From NCBI RefSeq assembly GCF_026847645.1, contig NZ_JAPSMC010000030.1:1-35527 (forward strand): 35,527 nt of DNA, given 5' to 3'. Shown here in pieces: positions 1 through 7,944 of the stretch. The stretch is from Anoxybacillus sp. J5B_2022. Lineage in GTDB: Bacteria > Bacillota > Bacilli > Bacillales > Anoxybacillaceae. Both the position numbers and the translations under genes were made by a program. Within the stretch, counting starts at the first letter, position 1, and each line of letters starts with the position of its first letter. Below the pieces are notes generated by a model, which worked only from the letters and a program-made list of their open reading frames with translations, searched no databases and was not told where the DNA came from.

Positions 1-1
1 A

Positions 2-67
2 TTCCCAAAGGCATTTGTCAATGGGATAGAGGGTGTGGGGTTACACCCAATCAGAGTACATGTAGCT
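2..67 (+). CDS. possible 3' tail of a truncated gene at the left edge
   Basis: Frame 2 is open from the window edge to a TAA at 65-67 and would encode about 21 residues ending in LHPIRVHVA. Its mixed hydrophobic and charged composition is compatible with the end of a real protein. Frame 1 is also open, to a TGA at 82-84, so the choice is uncertain. If real, this gene would be followed by the small gene at 169-372, an arrangement often seen for a toxin tail followed by an immunity gene. No function is proposed. Confidence 0.2.
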
Positions 68-168
68 TAATCTACATGGACTGATAAACAATTTTATTAA
101 AATCTTTGTCGTTATTTTATGATTTTAATAAAATTGATAACCTGATCATTCAAAAAGAAATCGAAATT

Positions 169-372
169 ATGGTTCAGCATATTATTCGTGAACTTATTGT
201 CGAATTTGGAAAATGTGAAACTGAAGCAAAAGAGCTTGTCAAAAAGTCAGGTGTTGTTAAGTCATTAATGGAAGACTCAATGGGTTTTCATGAATCTCCT
301 TACCATTGGGCTTTAAGTATATTGACTGATGCAAATGATGTGGAAGCTTTAGAAAAATATTTAAGTCACTAA
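169..372 (+). CDS. small hypothetical protein
   Basis: This encodes an acidic, largely helical 67-residue protein starting MVQHIIRELIVEF and ending EALEKYLSH. I do not recognise the family. The frame also opens upstream from a TTG at 106, which would give 88 residues, but that TTG has no ribosome-binding site. The ATG at 169 follows a weak purine-rich stretch and is preferred. A strong hairpin with a T tail follows the stop by a few bases, which supports a real transcription unit. It converges on hsdR. Small acidic proteins like this at the edge of accessory regions are often immunity proteins, but nothing in the sequence proves that here. Confidence 0.5.
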   Translation: MVQHIIRELIVEFGKCETEAKELVKKSGVVKSLMEDSMGFHESPYHWALSILTDANDVEALEKYLSH

Positions 373-377
373 TAAAC

Positions 378-413
378 CCCAGAGAACAAGCAATGCGCTC
401 TCTGGGTTTTTGT
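378..413 (+). terminator. intrinsic terminator
   Basis: The arms CCCAGAGA (378-385) and TCTCTGGG (399-406) form a perfect 8-bp stem, followed on the plus strand by TTTTTGTT. It ends the small gene at 169-372. It lies just past the end of the convergent hsdR and may slow transcription from that side, although the minus-strand T tail is poor. Confidence 0.8.
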
Positions 414-422
414 TGGGATACA

Positions 423-3400
423 TCACGCCCCTACGATATCTTCTGAATTTCGGTTAATTTCATCAATAATACTGATAATTTTACGTGCATCGTCTAAGTT
501 GTCTTCAAACAAATCGACAATGCTTCCGACCGTTTTAAACGGCTCTTCTTGTAATACTTTCTTGTCCATCACGCCGTTTTTTATGAAGTAGTCCACAATA
601 TGTTTAACAAAGCGGCTTTGGTGAATGTTTAGCCGTTCGTTTGATAAAAATTCCGAAAATGCTTCGTTTGCTGCTTGGGGATCAAGTCCAACCGTTTTGC
701 GCACAAGTTTCATAATTGGTGTATCTCCAAATTCTTTTTCGTAATCTTCTTTTGTCCCGAGTTCGTTCCAAAGAATATGTTCTAACGTGCGCAAATCTTG
801 CACCGTTAACTTTTTGTTATGCCGCAGTTTGTAAATCGCTAGCTGGTCGCGATGTTCGTGAAGGTAATGCTCGACTTTTTTGCGATAATTTTTTAGGTCG
901 TTTACTTCTAACATCGAGCCGTTTTCTTTCACTTCCAACACTTGATCTTTAAAATTCGTATAGTAAATTTTTCTTGTTTCTCGTTCAAGAAACTTGACTA
1001 AATCACGCAACGCTTCGCGAACAACTTCTAGTTCAAAAAGATCCGCTTCTTTCCAAAACTCTTCCGTCTGCACCTTTTCGATGATATATTTTTGTTCCAC
1101 CACTTGAGGAATCGAACCGAGCTTAGATAACGCCTCTGCGGTACGAATTACGCTCCGAATCGGTTTTGTGGCGTTTTTCGTTTGCAGTTTTGCTAGTTCA
1201 ATCGTATACATAAGTAAATCAAACCGCTTCGCAAACTCATCGTCGTTAAGCGGAACAATAAGCGGCGCGATATATTGTTGAAACTCATTTACATCCATCG
1301 CCGTCAACGAATCCCAATTCGTGCGATTTTTAAACTTATGCACATACTGAATGGATTGCCGTACGCGGAAGCTCTCTTCGTTTAATTTCTTCATTTGCGC
1401 AAGCACATCATCAATTAATTCGTTGCGATAAGCAATGTACTCTTCCTCTTGATAACGCAAATGCTGGAGCTCTTTAATCATTTCGACTTTGGCGTTAAAT
1501 AAGCGCTCTGTTAGACTTTCTCCTATTTCTCCATCGATTCCTTTTGGGTTTTGGCGGAAAAACTCAAAGTTCCCACAATAATCGAAAATAAGAAAATGCG
1601 TTTTATCTTGACCGATTCCTAATAAATCTTTACATAAACGAGTGCCACGTCCAATCATTTGCCAAAACTTCGCTTTCGAGCGTACCTTTTTGAAAAAGAC
1701 AAGATTGACGACTTCTGGAATATCAACACCTGTGTCAAGCATATCAACCGATACGGCAATTTGCGGTAATTTGTTTCGATCTGAAAAATCATCAATTAAC
1801 GTTTGATAGTAGTTGACGCTATAATCAATGACGCGCGCAAAGCCGCCTTTATATTCAGGGAACAATTGATCAAAGCGCTCGACAATCCGTTCCGCATGAC
1901 GATGATTTTTCGCAAAAATAATCGTTTTTCCGAGTTTGTCCCCACCTTCTACGCGAATTCCTTTTTCCATTAAATCTCTCAGTACCGTATCAATCGTATC
2001 GTCATTAAACAACCATTCATTTAACGCGGCACTGTCAATATCCTCGCCTACTTCATCGTCAAACGTTTCTTCATATCGTTCTTTTTCTTCATCGGATAAG
2101 TCATCGTAACGAATGCCTTCTTCGAGAAACTTTAGCGTTGTTTCAATCGTCCGATAATCGACTAAATAGCCGTCTTGAACGGCTTGATCTAACTCATAGG
2201 CATAGGTCGGCACGCCGTTTTCCAGATCAAACACTTCATACGTATTGCGGTCAATTTCATCTTTTGGTGTGGCGGTAAGCCCAAGCAATATCGCATCAAA
2301 ATAGTCAAAAATTGCTCGGTACTTCTTATAAATACTGCGGTGGGATTCATCGACGATAATTAAATCAAAATGCCCGACTGTAAAGAGACGTTTGCCGTCT
2401 TTTCGCTTCGCTTCGTCAATCGCGTTCATCATTGTCGGGTACGTCGAAAACACCATCCGGCTTTCCTCTGGATTGTCTTTATTATCGAGCAAATTGCAAA
2501 GCGTCAAGTTCGGCAACAAATGGCTAAAACTATTTTTCGCTTGCGTTACAAGCGTTTTACGGTCAGCTAAAAACAAAATATTTTTTACCCAATTGTGGCG
2601 AGTGAGAACATCGACAATCGAAATCGCTGTCCGAGTTTTGCCGCTCCCCGTTGCCATGACAAGCAGCGCTTTGCGCCGTTTGTTCTCGAGCGCGTCACAG
2701 ACGGCTAAAACTGCTTCTTTTTGGTAATAGCGATTCGTTATGTTGTCATTGATTTGCACATTTTTTAGCGGCTTCTTCATCGTCCGTCGATCAATAAGCA
2801 AGCTTAATTCTTCCTTATTGTAAAAGCCGGAAACTCTCCGCGCCGGATAGTTAAGGTCGTTCCAAATGTACGTTTCAAAACCGTTTGTGTAAAAAATGAT
2901 TGGACGTTGACCGTGCATTTTTTCAATGCAGTCGGCGTACAGTTTTGCCTGTTGCTTTCCTTTGTTCGGATCAGCGGTTGTTCGCTTTGCTTCGATAACC
3001 GCAAGCGGCTTACCGTTATCGCCAAACAAGACGTAATCGACATAGCCGACTCCTTCCTGATTCGGCATGCCAACGACAGGATATTCCACAACAACGTCCT
3101 TTTTAAATTCCCAACCCGCTAACTTTAAATCTAAATCGATATATTTCTTTCTCGTTTCATATTCACTTAACTCGTCAACTTGGAAATCGTACTCTTTCGT
3201 ATTTGCTTCCCTTTTAGCGGTGAGAAGAGCGCGGAGTTGTTCATTTTCTTTCATCATTTCTTCAAGACGCTTGTCTTTCGAGCTTAACCGCTCATATAAA
3301 TCTTTTAGCTCCTCTGGGCGTTCACGCTTTTCCTCACCTATTTGCAGCAGCGATTCGTCAAAGTCTGTCGCGGTATATTCATCGGAATAACAATAGTCAA

Positions 3401-3764
3401 TCCAAGAGACGAACTGATGAAGATGGTGAAGGGAAAGAATCGCTTCTTCTCTTGTAATCATCGCATTTGTATGAACCGCAACGTTTCCTAGCTTCACAAT
3501 ATAGCGCAACAGCGGCAACAACTCTTCATCAATAATGGACAAAAAGACGTTGTCATGAATCAAACTGGAAAGATTATCTTGATACGGAACTTTCAACGCA
3601 CTGTCAAAGCTATACACCCACTTCACCGCAAGCTCCAGCGCCCGGCGCGTCAAAATCGCACACGTCGCTGGACTCACGACCAAACTTTTTTCCGCCTCTA
3701 AACACGCATTCGTAAAGCTCTCATAATGAGGTTTTCCTATTAAAAAATGAAAGTTGGATAACAA
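423..3764 (-). CDS. hsdR: type I restriction enzyme R subunit
   Basis: This is the ATP-dependent translocase and nuclease subunit of a type I restriction-modification complex, about 1113 residues, which is a normal length. The N-terminus resembles the DUF4145 module found in this HsdR branch (about residues 10-125), followed by a charged coiled-coil stretch (about 145-190). The nuclease motif D...EAK lies at about 244-260 (VIEAKR), Walker A ATGSGKT at about 370-376, and the DESH box at about 472-475, followed by helicase domain 2 and an EcoEI-type C-terminal domain. The open frame reaches an ATG at 3779, but that ATG sits inside the GGAGGGG ribosome-binding sequence (3771-3777). The TTG at 3764 lies 6 nt after this site and gives an N-terminus (MLSNFHFL) typical of the family, so I chose it. 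It is the last gene of the hsdM-hsdS-hsdR operon. Confidence 0.96.
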   Translation of the reverse strand: MLSNFHFLIGKPHYESFTNACLEAEKSLVVSPATCAILTRRALELAVKWVYSFDSALKVPYQDNLSSLIHDNVFLSIIDEELLPLLRYIVKLGNVAVHTNAMITREEAILSLHHLHQFVSWIDYCYSDEYTATDFDESLLQIGEEKRERPEELKDLYERLSSKDKRLEEMMKENEQLRALLTAKREANTKEYDFQVDELSEYETRKKYIDLDLKLAGWEFKKDVVVEYPVVGMPNQEGVGYVDYVLFGDNGKPLAVIEAKRTTADPNKGKQQAKLYADCIEKMHGQRPIIFYTNGFETYIWNDLNYPARRVSGFYNKEELSLLIDRRTMKKPLKNVQINDNITNRYYQKEAVLAVCDALENKRRKALLVMATGSGKTRTAISIVDVLTRHNWVKNILFLADRKTLVTQAKNSFSHLLPNLTLCNLLDNKDNPEESRMVFSTYPTMMNAIDEAKRKDGKRLFTVGHFDLIIVDESHRSIYKKYRAIFDYFDAILLGLTATPKDEIDRNTYEVFDLENGVPTYAYELDQAVQDGYLVDYRTIETTLKFLEEGIRYDDLSDEEKERYEETFDDEVGEDIDSAALNEWLFNDDTIDTVLRDLMEKGIRVEGGDKLGKTIIFAKNHRHAERIVERFDQLFPEYKGGFARVIDYSVNYYQTLIDDFSDRNKLPQIAVSVDMLDTGVDIPEVVNLVFFKKVRSKAKFWQMIGRGTRLCKDLLGIGQDKTHFLIFDYCGNFEFFRQNPKGIDGEIGESLTERLFNAKVEMIKELQHLRYQEEEYIAYRNELIDDVLAQMKKLNEESFRVRQSIQYVHKFKNRTNWDSLTAMDVNEFQQYIAPLIVPLNDDEFAKRFDLLMYTIELAKLQTKNATKPIRSVIRTAEALSKLGSIPQVVEQKYIIEKVQTEEFWKEADLFELEVVREALRDLVKFLERETRKIYYTNFKDQVLEVKENGSMLEVNDLKNYRKKVEHYLHEHRDQLAIYKLRHNKKLTVQDLRTLEHILWNELGTKEDYEKEFGDTPIMKLVRKTVGLDPQAANEAFSEFLSNERLNIHQSRFVKHIVDYFIKNGVMDKKVLQEEPFKTVGSIVDLFEDNLDDARKIISIIDEINRNSEDIVGA

Positions 3765-3812
3765 CAAACACCCCTCCATTTACAAAACCAACATGAATTT
3801 CCTTCACATTTA

Positions 3813-4946
3813 TTAATCGTTGAATAGTTCTCCCTTAAAGGCACGTTGCATGAGGGAATTGAAGTTTTTTTCTAGCTCTATCAAGCTTTTGTGAAGAATT
3901 GACTTCTGGGAATCAATTTTTTTTACTATTTCAGAAAATTTGTCTTGCAGATCTCTTGGTGGCAACGGAATTTCCATATTTCTTATATCCGTTAAAGACA
4001 AGAACTTTTGTGTTCCTCCACGTTTATTTTTATTGAGAATATAATCAAGATAATGTGAATCCAATAAATATTTTATATATATATTGATTACACAAGGATT
4101 GTTAAATTTTATTAATGCTACATTCTTTATCGCAAAATTTGGCTGTTCGTCGACGATAATTGGATTTCCGATTGTGCCAATCATCGGCATAATAATATCT
4201 CCTATATCAACTTTAGACCTCTTATTAATATTTATAAAGTCTTCTTCCGAGATGTAGTTTACGTTACTTAAATCTATTTTCCCATTTTTAATATTTTTAG
4301 AAGTTACTAAAGGATAACCGCTTGGAACATACTTAGGCGAATCGTGTGTTCCATCCCTTACATCTGCAATATCTTTAAGTAGTCGTCTCTCCCATGTTTT
4401 ATTGGTAACAGGATCCCCAAACATCTCCAAAAACACACTTTGCGTTAACTGGTCTAACGCTTCAATTTGGGCTTTTCGTTTATCGATGAGTTCTTGGGAT
4501 TTGTCTAATGCATTTACAATTTTATTTTGAGTACTATAATCAGGAATTTTAACTTCTATTTTCTCTAATGCAGACTTAGTTAGTTTACCTCTTGTTGTCC
4601 CTGTAATATGTTTACTTAGATCAGCATAGTTTAAATAGTAACATAAGTACTTAACATTAACGTTTTCTTTTGCTACTAACACATGAGCATGGTTATTTAC
4701 CCAACACGGTTCATTCATGATGTAAGCACACTTTTCTCTAAATCCCCAACTTCCTCCGTCTTCTGCTATACATAGAATTTCTTGGTCGAAAATGAATTCA
4801 TCAATATAGTCTAACACTCCATTTGCACCACAATATGGATATAAACCTTTCTTTTTTAGAGATTTTCTTTCTAACTCATTCAAGGGCTTTCTTTTATTAT
4901 CTAAATTAATAGTTAAATCTTTTAGTTTAACCGTCTCAAATCCCAT
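3813..4946 (-). CDS. hsdS: type I restriction-modification specificity subunit
   Basis: This is the DNA sequence-recognition subunit, about 377 residues. It has the usual two-fold design: target recognition domain 1 (about residues 1-140), a central conserved helix region with the QIEALDQLTQSVFLEMFGDP signature, target recognition domain 2 (about 185-335), and a C-terminal conserved helix ending in LMQRAFKGELF. A GTG at 4955 overlaps the hsdM stop codon (TAGTG), but it is only about 2 nt from the AGAGGG ribosome-binding site. The ATG at 4946, 11 nt after that site, is the more likely start. The gene is AT-rich compared with its neighbours, as is usual for exchangeable hsdS genes. It sits between hsdM and hsdR in the same operon. 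The DNA target cannot be read from the sequence. Confidence 0.93.
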   Translation of the reverse strand: MGFETVKLKDLTINLDNKRKPLNELERKSLKKKGLYPYCGANGVLDYIDEFIFDQEILCIAEDGGSWGFREKCAYIMNEPCWVNNHAHVLVAKENVNVKYLCYYLNYADLSKHITGTTRGKLTKSALEKIEVKIPDYSTQNKIVNALDKSQELIDKRKAQIEALDQLTQSVFLEMFGDPVTNKTWERRLLKDIADVRDGTHDSPKYVPSGYPLVTSKNIKNGKIDLSNVNYISEEDFININKRSKVDIGDIIMPMIGTIGNPIIVDEQPNFAIKNVALIKFNNPCVINIYIKYLLDSHYLDYILNKNKRGGTQKFLSLTDIRNMEIPLPPRDLQDKFSEIVKKIDSQKSILHKSLIELEKNFNSLMQRAFKGELFND

Positions 4947-4954
4947 GTTACACA

Positions 4955-6412
4955 CTACCCTCTAATCATTTCTTTCAACTCTTGTAATCCCTGCATAATC
5001 TCTTTTTCCAACGTTTCCACTCTTTCAAGTATCACACTCGGCGCTTCATACTCCATTTCTTCATACTCAATCTCTTTATATTTGTTAATCGAAAGGTCAT
5101 AGTCGTTTTCACGAATTTCTTCCACCGGCACAAAGAACGACTGCTCTGTCCGTTTCCGGTCTTTTTCCGCTTCACGGTTATGGAATCGTTCAATGATGTC
5201 CGGAATGTCGTTGTCTTCAATCGGGGTGCGCTTGTCGTCCAACGAGTAGCCATCGGCTTTCATGTCGTAAAACCAGACGTGATCTGTTCCGCCGACGCCT
5301 GTTTTTGTGAAAATCATAATTGCCGTCGAAACTCCAGCGTACGGTTTAAACACGCCGCTTGGCATCGAAATAATTGCTTCAAGCTTATGGTTTTCGACGA
5401 TTTCTTTCCGAATCGCTTTATGGGCAGTCGAGCTTCCGAACAGTACCCCATCTGGCACGATGCACGCGCAGCGCCCGCCCGTTTTTAAAATGCGTAAAAA
5501 TAGCGCCAAAAACAATAGCTCTGTTTTTTTCGTTCTTGTAATTTTCAGTAGGTCGCTTGAAACAGCCTCATAATCTAACGAACCTTTAAATGGTGGATTG
5601 GCGAGGACGAGCGTATATTTCTCGTTATCTTTATTTTGTTCCGAAAGAGAATCGCGATATTCAATATTCGGATTTTCAATGCCATGAAGCATCATATTCA
5701 TCGCACCGATTCGTAACATCGTACGATCCATATCAAAGCCATGGAACATATCGTTATGAAAATGTTCTTTTAATCCTTGCACCAAAAATAAATCCGCATG
5801 GTTTTTGCGCAAATATTCGCCCGCCGCCACTAAAAATCCTGCCGACCCAGCCGCTGGATCGACGATAATGTCTTCTGGAGTCGGTTTCATAAGTTTGACC
5901 ATCATATCAATAATATGGCGTGGCGTACGGAATTGACCGTTTGTTCCCGCTGTTGCAATTTTTGACAGCAAATATTCGTATAAATCCCCTTTTGTATCGC
6001 GGTCTTTCATCGGAATGTTATCAATGCCATCGACGATTTTGGAAAGCATTTGTGGGGTTGGAATCATAAAAATCGCATCGCTCATATATTTGGCGTACGC
6101 CGAATCTTTATTGCCATGGAGACTTTTAATAAACGGGAACACTTCGTTCGAGACAATATCATACATTTGCGACGCTTCTAAATTTTTAAATTTGCTCCAG
6201 CGAAGATGCTGTTTATCTTCTGGAAACATTCGTTCAAAATCAATTCCTAATAAAACAGCTTCTTGTTCACGATACGTTTCTGCTTCATCAAGACCTTTAA
6301 TAAACAACAAATATGTAAACTGTTCAATGACGGTTAGCGGGTTTGTAATTCCACCCGTCCAAAACGTTTCCCATATTTTATCGACTTTATTGCGCAATTC
6401 ACCTGTAAGCAT
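4955..6412 (-). CDS. hsdM: type I restriction-modification DNA methyltransferase subunit
   Basis: This is the modification subunit (N6-adenine methyltransferase), about 485 residues. It has an HsdM N-terminal helical domain (about residues 1-125), the SAM-binding motif I as DPAAGSAGFL (about 185-194), and catalytic motif IV NPPF (about 272-275), and it ends in a helical tail. The frame opens at an ATG at 6436, but that codon lies upstream of a strong AGGAGG site. The ATG at 6412 is 6 nt after the site and gives MLTGELRNKVDKIWETFW, a family-typical N-terminus. It is the first gene of the operon, with a good promoter upstream, and its stop touches the start region of hsdS. Confidence 0.96.
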   Translation of the reverse strand: MLTGELRNKVDKIWETFWTGGITNPLTVIEQFTYLLFIKGLDEAETYREQEAVLLGIDFERMFPEDKQHLRWSKFKNLEASQMYDIVSNEVFPFIKSLHGNKDSAYAKYMSDAIFMIPTPQMLSKIVDGIDNIPMKDRDTKGDLYEYLLSKIATAGTNGQFRTPRHIIDMMVKLMKPTPEDIIVDPAAGSAGFLVAAGEYLRKNHADLFLVQGLKEHFHNDMFHGFDMDRTMLRIGAMNMMLHGIENPNIEYRDSLSEQNKDNEKYTLVLANPPFKGSLDYEAVSSDLLKITRTKKTELLFLALFLRILKTGGRCACIVPDGVLFGSSTAHKAIRKEIVENHKLEAIISMPSGVFKPYAGVSTAIMIFTKTGVGGTDHVWFYDMKADGYSLDDKRTPIEDNDIPDIIERFHNREAEKDRKRTEQSFFVPVEEIRENDYDLSINKYKEIEYEEMEYEAPSVILERVETLEKEIMQGLQELKEMIRG

Positions 6413-6441
6413 TGTATACCTCCTTTTTATTTCCAAATTTA

Positions 6442-6469
6442 ATTATAACTTGTTCATGCGATGTGTAAA
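6442..6469 (-). promoter_or_regulatory. sigma-A-type promoter of the hsd operon
   Basis: On the minus strand, -35 TTTACA (complement of 6464-6469) and -10 TATAAT (complement of 6442-6447) are separated by 16 nt and lie about 30 nt upstream of the hsdM start. No obvious operator is visible. Confidence 0.6.
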
Positions 6470-6624
6470 ACAAAAAGCGATGACTTTTCATAAAAATCGA
6501 CCGATATGAAAGTTTGATATACCGTTTTTCCGACATATTTTTAAAATCTCTTCTTCACATAAAGGAATTTAGTGGCTATTGTTGAAGAAATATACGAAAA
6601 TAAGAAGTGGTAAAGGTGAGTTCA

Positions 6625-7152
6625 ATGAAGGTATTTGTAGCTGGTCCTCGGGCAGTGTCAGTTTTGAATAAACAAGTAAAGGGGAGATTGTCCAATATTA
6701 TAAACAACAATTTCACTGTTTTGGTCGGGGATGCAAATGGAGTCGATAAGCAAGTACAAAAGTTTTTACATTCGTTGAATTATCGAAATGTTAAAGTTTA
6801 TGCAACAAATGGAAGAGCAAGAAATAATATCGGACAATGGGAAGTAGAAAAGGTGGAGGTTGAACCAAGCAAAAAAGGATTTGATTACTATGCAGCCAAA
6901 GATATAGAGATGGCAAAAAACGCAGACTACGGTTTTATGATTTGGAATGGGCAAAGTAGAGGAACATTGAATAACATCATCAATCTTGCCAAGTTAAACA
7001 AAAAAGTATTAGTATACTTTATCCCTGATAAACAATTTTACACAATTAAAGATGTGAACAACATTAAAATGATGATAAACACCGACAATACCCCTGTTTC
7101 GGCGAAATTTCATGAGTTCATGCACAATTCAGAGCAGTTAAAACTGTTTTAA
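6625..7152 (+). CDS. SLOG-like Rossmann-fold protein
   Basis: This is a 175-residue protein that looks like a member of the SLOG superfamily (LOG/DprA/YspA-type Rossmann folds that bind nucleotide ligands). It starts with a beta strand and loop (MKVFVAGPRAV), then has a VGDANGVDKQVQKFL segment matching the GxAxGxD helix-capping motif of this fold. The central region contains a YGFMIWNGQSRGTLNNI motif followed by KKVLVYF, as in SLOG proteins. The frame extends to a GTG at 6607, but the AAAGGTGAG site lies inside that extension and fits the ATG at 6625. It is the first gene of a probable three-gene operon that diverges from the hsd operon. SLOG domains recur in nucleotide-signalling anti-phage systems, so a defence role is a reasonable inference, but the precise ligand is unknown. 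Confidence 0.75.
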   Translation: MKVFVAGPRAVSVLNKQVKGRLSNIINNNFTVLVGDANGVDKQVQKFLHSLNYRNVKVYATNGRARNNIGQWEVEKVEVEPSKKGFDYYAAKDIEMAKNADYGFMIWNGQSRGTLNNIINLAKLNKKVLVYFIPDKQFYTIKDVNNIKMMINTDNTPVSAKFHEFMHNSEQLKLF

Positions 7153-7184
7153 ATTTAATGTACGAAAAATAAAGGAGGGCTGTC

Positions 7185-7415
7185 ATGAAATTATGGGAAT
7201 ATGTTGGGAAAAACGTACGAATTGTATATAAAGACGGAGATGTGTTAGAAGGTTTTGTTCTCGATTACTGCGACGGAGAGGATAGTGAGGATGGAATAGA
7301 CAGTTTAGTGATTACAAACGAAGAAACAAAAGGAAAAGGCTATGTTTTTGGCGTACTGGAAACAGAAATAAAATCGATTACAGTCCTTAACGAAAAGCGA
7401 GGGAGAGACAAATGA
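7185..7415 (+). CDS. small Sm-like (LSm fold) protein
   Basis: This is a 76-residue acidic protein. Its first half (GKNVRIVYKDGDVLEGFVLDY) has the alternating beta pattern and internal Gly-Asp turn of the Sm1 motif, with a second strand pair near GYVFGVLETEIKSITVL, so an Sm-like beta barrel is likely. A strong AGGAGGG site sits 5-6 nt before the ATG. It lies 32 nt after the SLOG-like gene, and its stop overlaps the next start (ATGA), so the three genes are probably cotranscribed and translationally coupled. The function is not known. Sm-like folds can bind RNA or serve as small assembly modules. Confidence 0.7.
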   Translation: MKLWEYVGKNVRIVYKDGDVLEGFVLDYCDGEDSEDGIDSLVITNEETKGKGYVFGVLETEIKSITVLNEKRGRDK

Positions 7416-7600
7416 TTGTGGAAGACTTGGATGTTGTACGACTAAAAGACGGGACTGAGGCGACCATTTTGGAAGTGTTTCCGACTGAACCAAAATATTT
7501 TTGCCAACGCGCAGATGACTTTGATGATATGTTTTATGTCACAACCGATGAAATTGTTGAAATTACGTATAAATGTCGGAAAAACAATGCAATCATTTGA
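7412..7600 (+). CDS. small hypothetical protein, DUF4926-like
   Basis: This is a 62-residue protein starting MIVEDLDVVRLKDGTEATILEVF and ending near DEIVEITYKCRK. The D-V-V-x-L-K-D-G opening followed by alternating strands resembles small beta-barrel proteins annotated as DUF4926, some of which occur as immunity-type partners. It overlaps the preceding gene by the four bases ATGA, a classic sign of translational coupling. No catalytic residues are visible. With the Sm-like gene it forms a tight pair behind the SLOG-like gene. Confidence 0.65.
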   Translation: MIVEDLDVVRLKDGTEATILEVFPTEPKYFCQRADDFDDMFYVTTDEIVEITYKCRKNNAII

Positions 7601-7647
7601 ATTTCATGATCACAACTATACACTATTTTTAGCGGTAAAAACATAAA

Positions 7648-7679
7648 AAAGCACGTAACCATGTTCGGTTATGTGCTTT
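7648..7679 (-). terminator. intrinsic terminator
   Basis: A 13-bp stem (7648-7660 with 7667-7679, one G-T pair) is followed on the minus strand by TTTTTTATGTTTTT. It ends the 7669-7938 gene, and the stop codon of that gene lies inside the stem. It also faces the end of the plus-strand operon, but the plus-strand T tail is weak. Confidence 0.8.
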
Positions 7680-7938
7680 GCAATATTTTATACTTCTCCA
7701 AAACAATTTTTCTTAGTTCTTCCTCCCCAATGTAGCCATCGTCATCTTGCCTATGCAGTGGATTCGGTTCGTACCAACCACAAGCTTCAGAAATATCATC
7801 AAGTGCATCGACATACTGCTCATCAATGTTTCCCTCATAGATATGAAATAGATATATCGAAGGGAATTCATAGGAAAATTGTTCTGCTGATAATTCACCG
7901 TTGAAATATTTTTCAATGCAATGCAATAACTCATTCAT
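7669..7938 (-). CDS. small acidic protein, colicin-immunity-like
   Basis: This is an 89-residue acidic protein starting MNELLHCIEKYFNGELSAEQFSYEFPSIYL. The layout of a short helix, a G-E-L/I-S-A-E-x-F turn and a second helix resembles small bacterial proteins annotated as self-protective colicin-type immunity proteins. That link is a recollection of pattern, not a search result. Its ribosome-binding site (AGGAGGG) is formed by the last codons of rlmCD, and only 6 nt separate the two genes, so it is translated as the last gene of that minus-strand unit. No cognate toxin gene is visible next to it. Confidence 0.6.
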   Translation of the reverse strand: MNELLHCIEKYFNGELSAEQFSYEFPSIYLFHIYEGNIDEQYVDALDDISEACGWYEPNPLHRQDDDGYIGEEELRKIVLEKYKILQST

Positions 7939-7944
7939 TTTTCT

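Noticed and set aside
106-168. N-terminal extension of the small gene from the TTG at 106
   Set aside because: No ribosome-binding site precedes the TTG; the ATG at 169 is a more likely start.
5180-5868. Several plus-strand open frames opposite hsdM
   Set aside because: They lie in the shadow of a well-supported gene, lack ribosome-binding sites and have protein-unlike composition.
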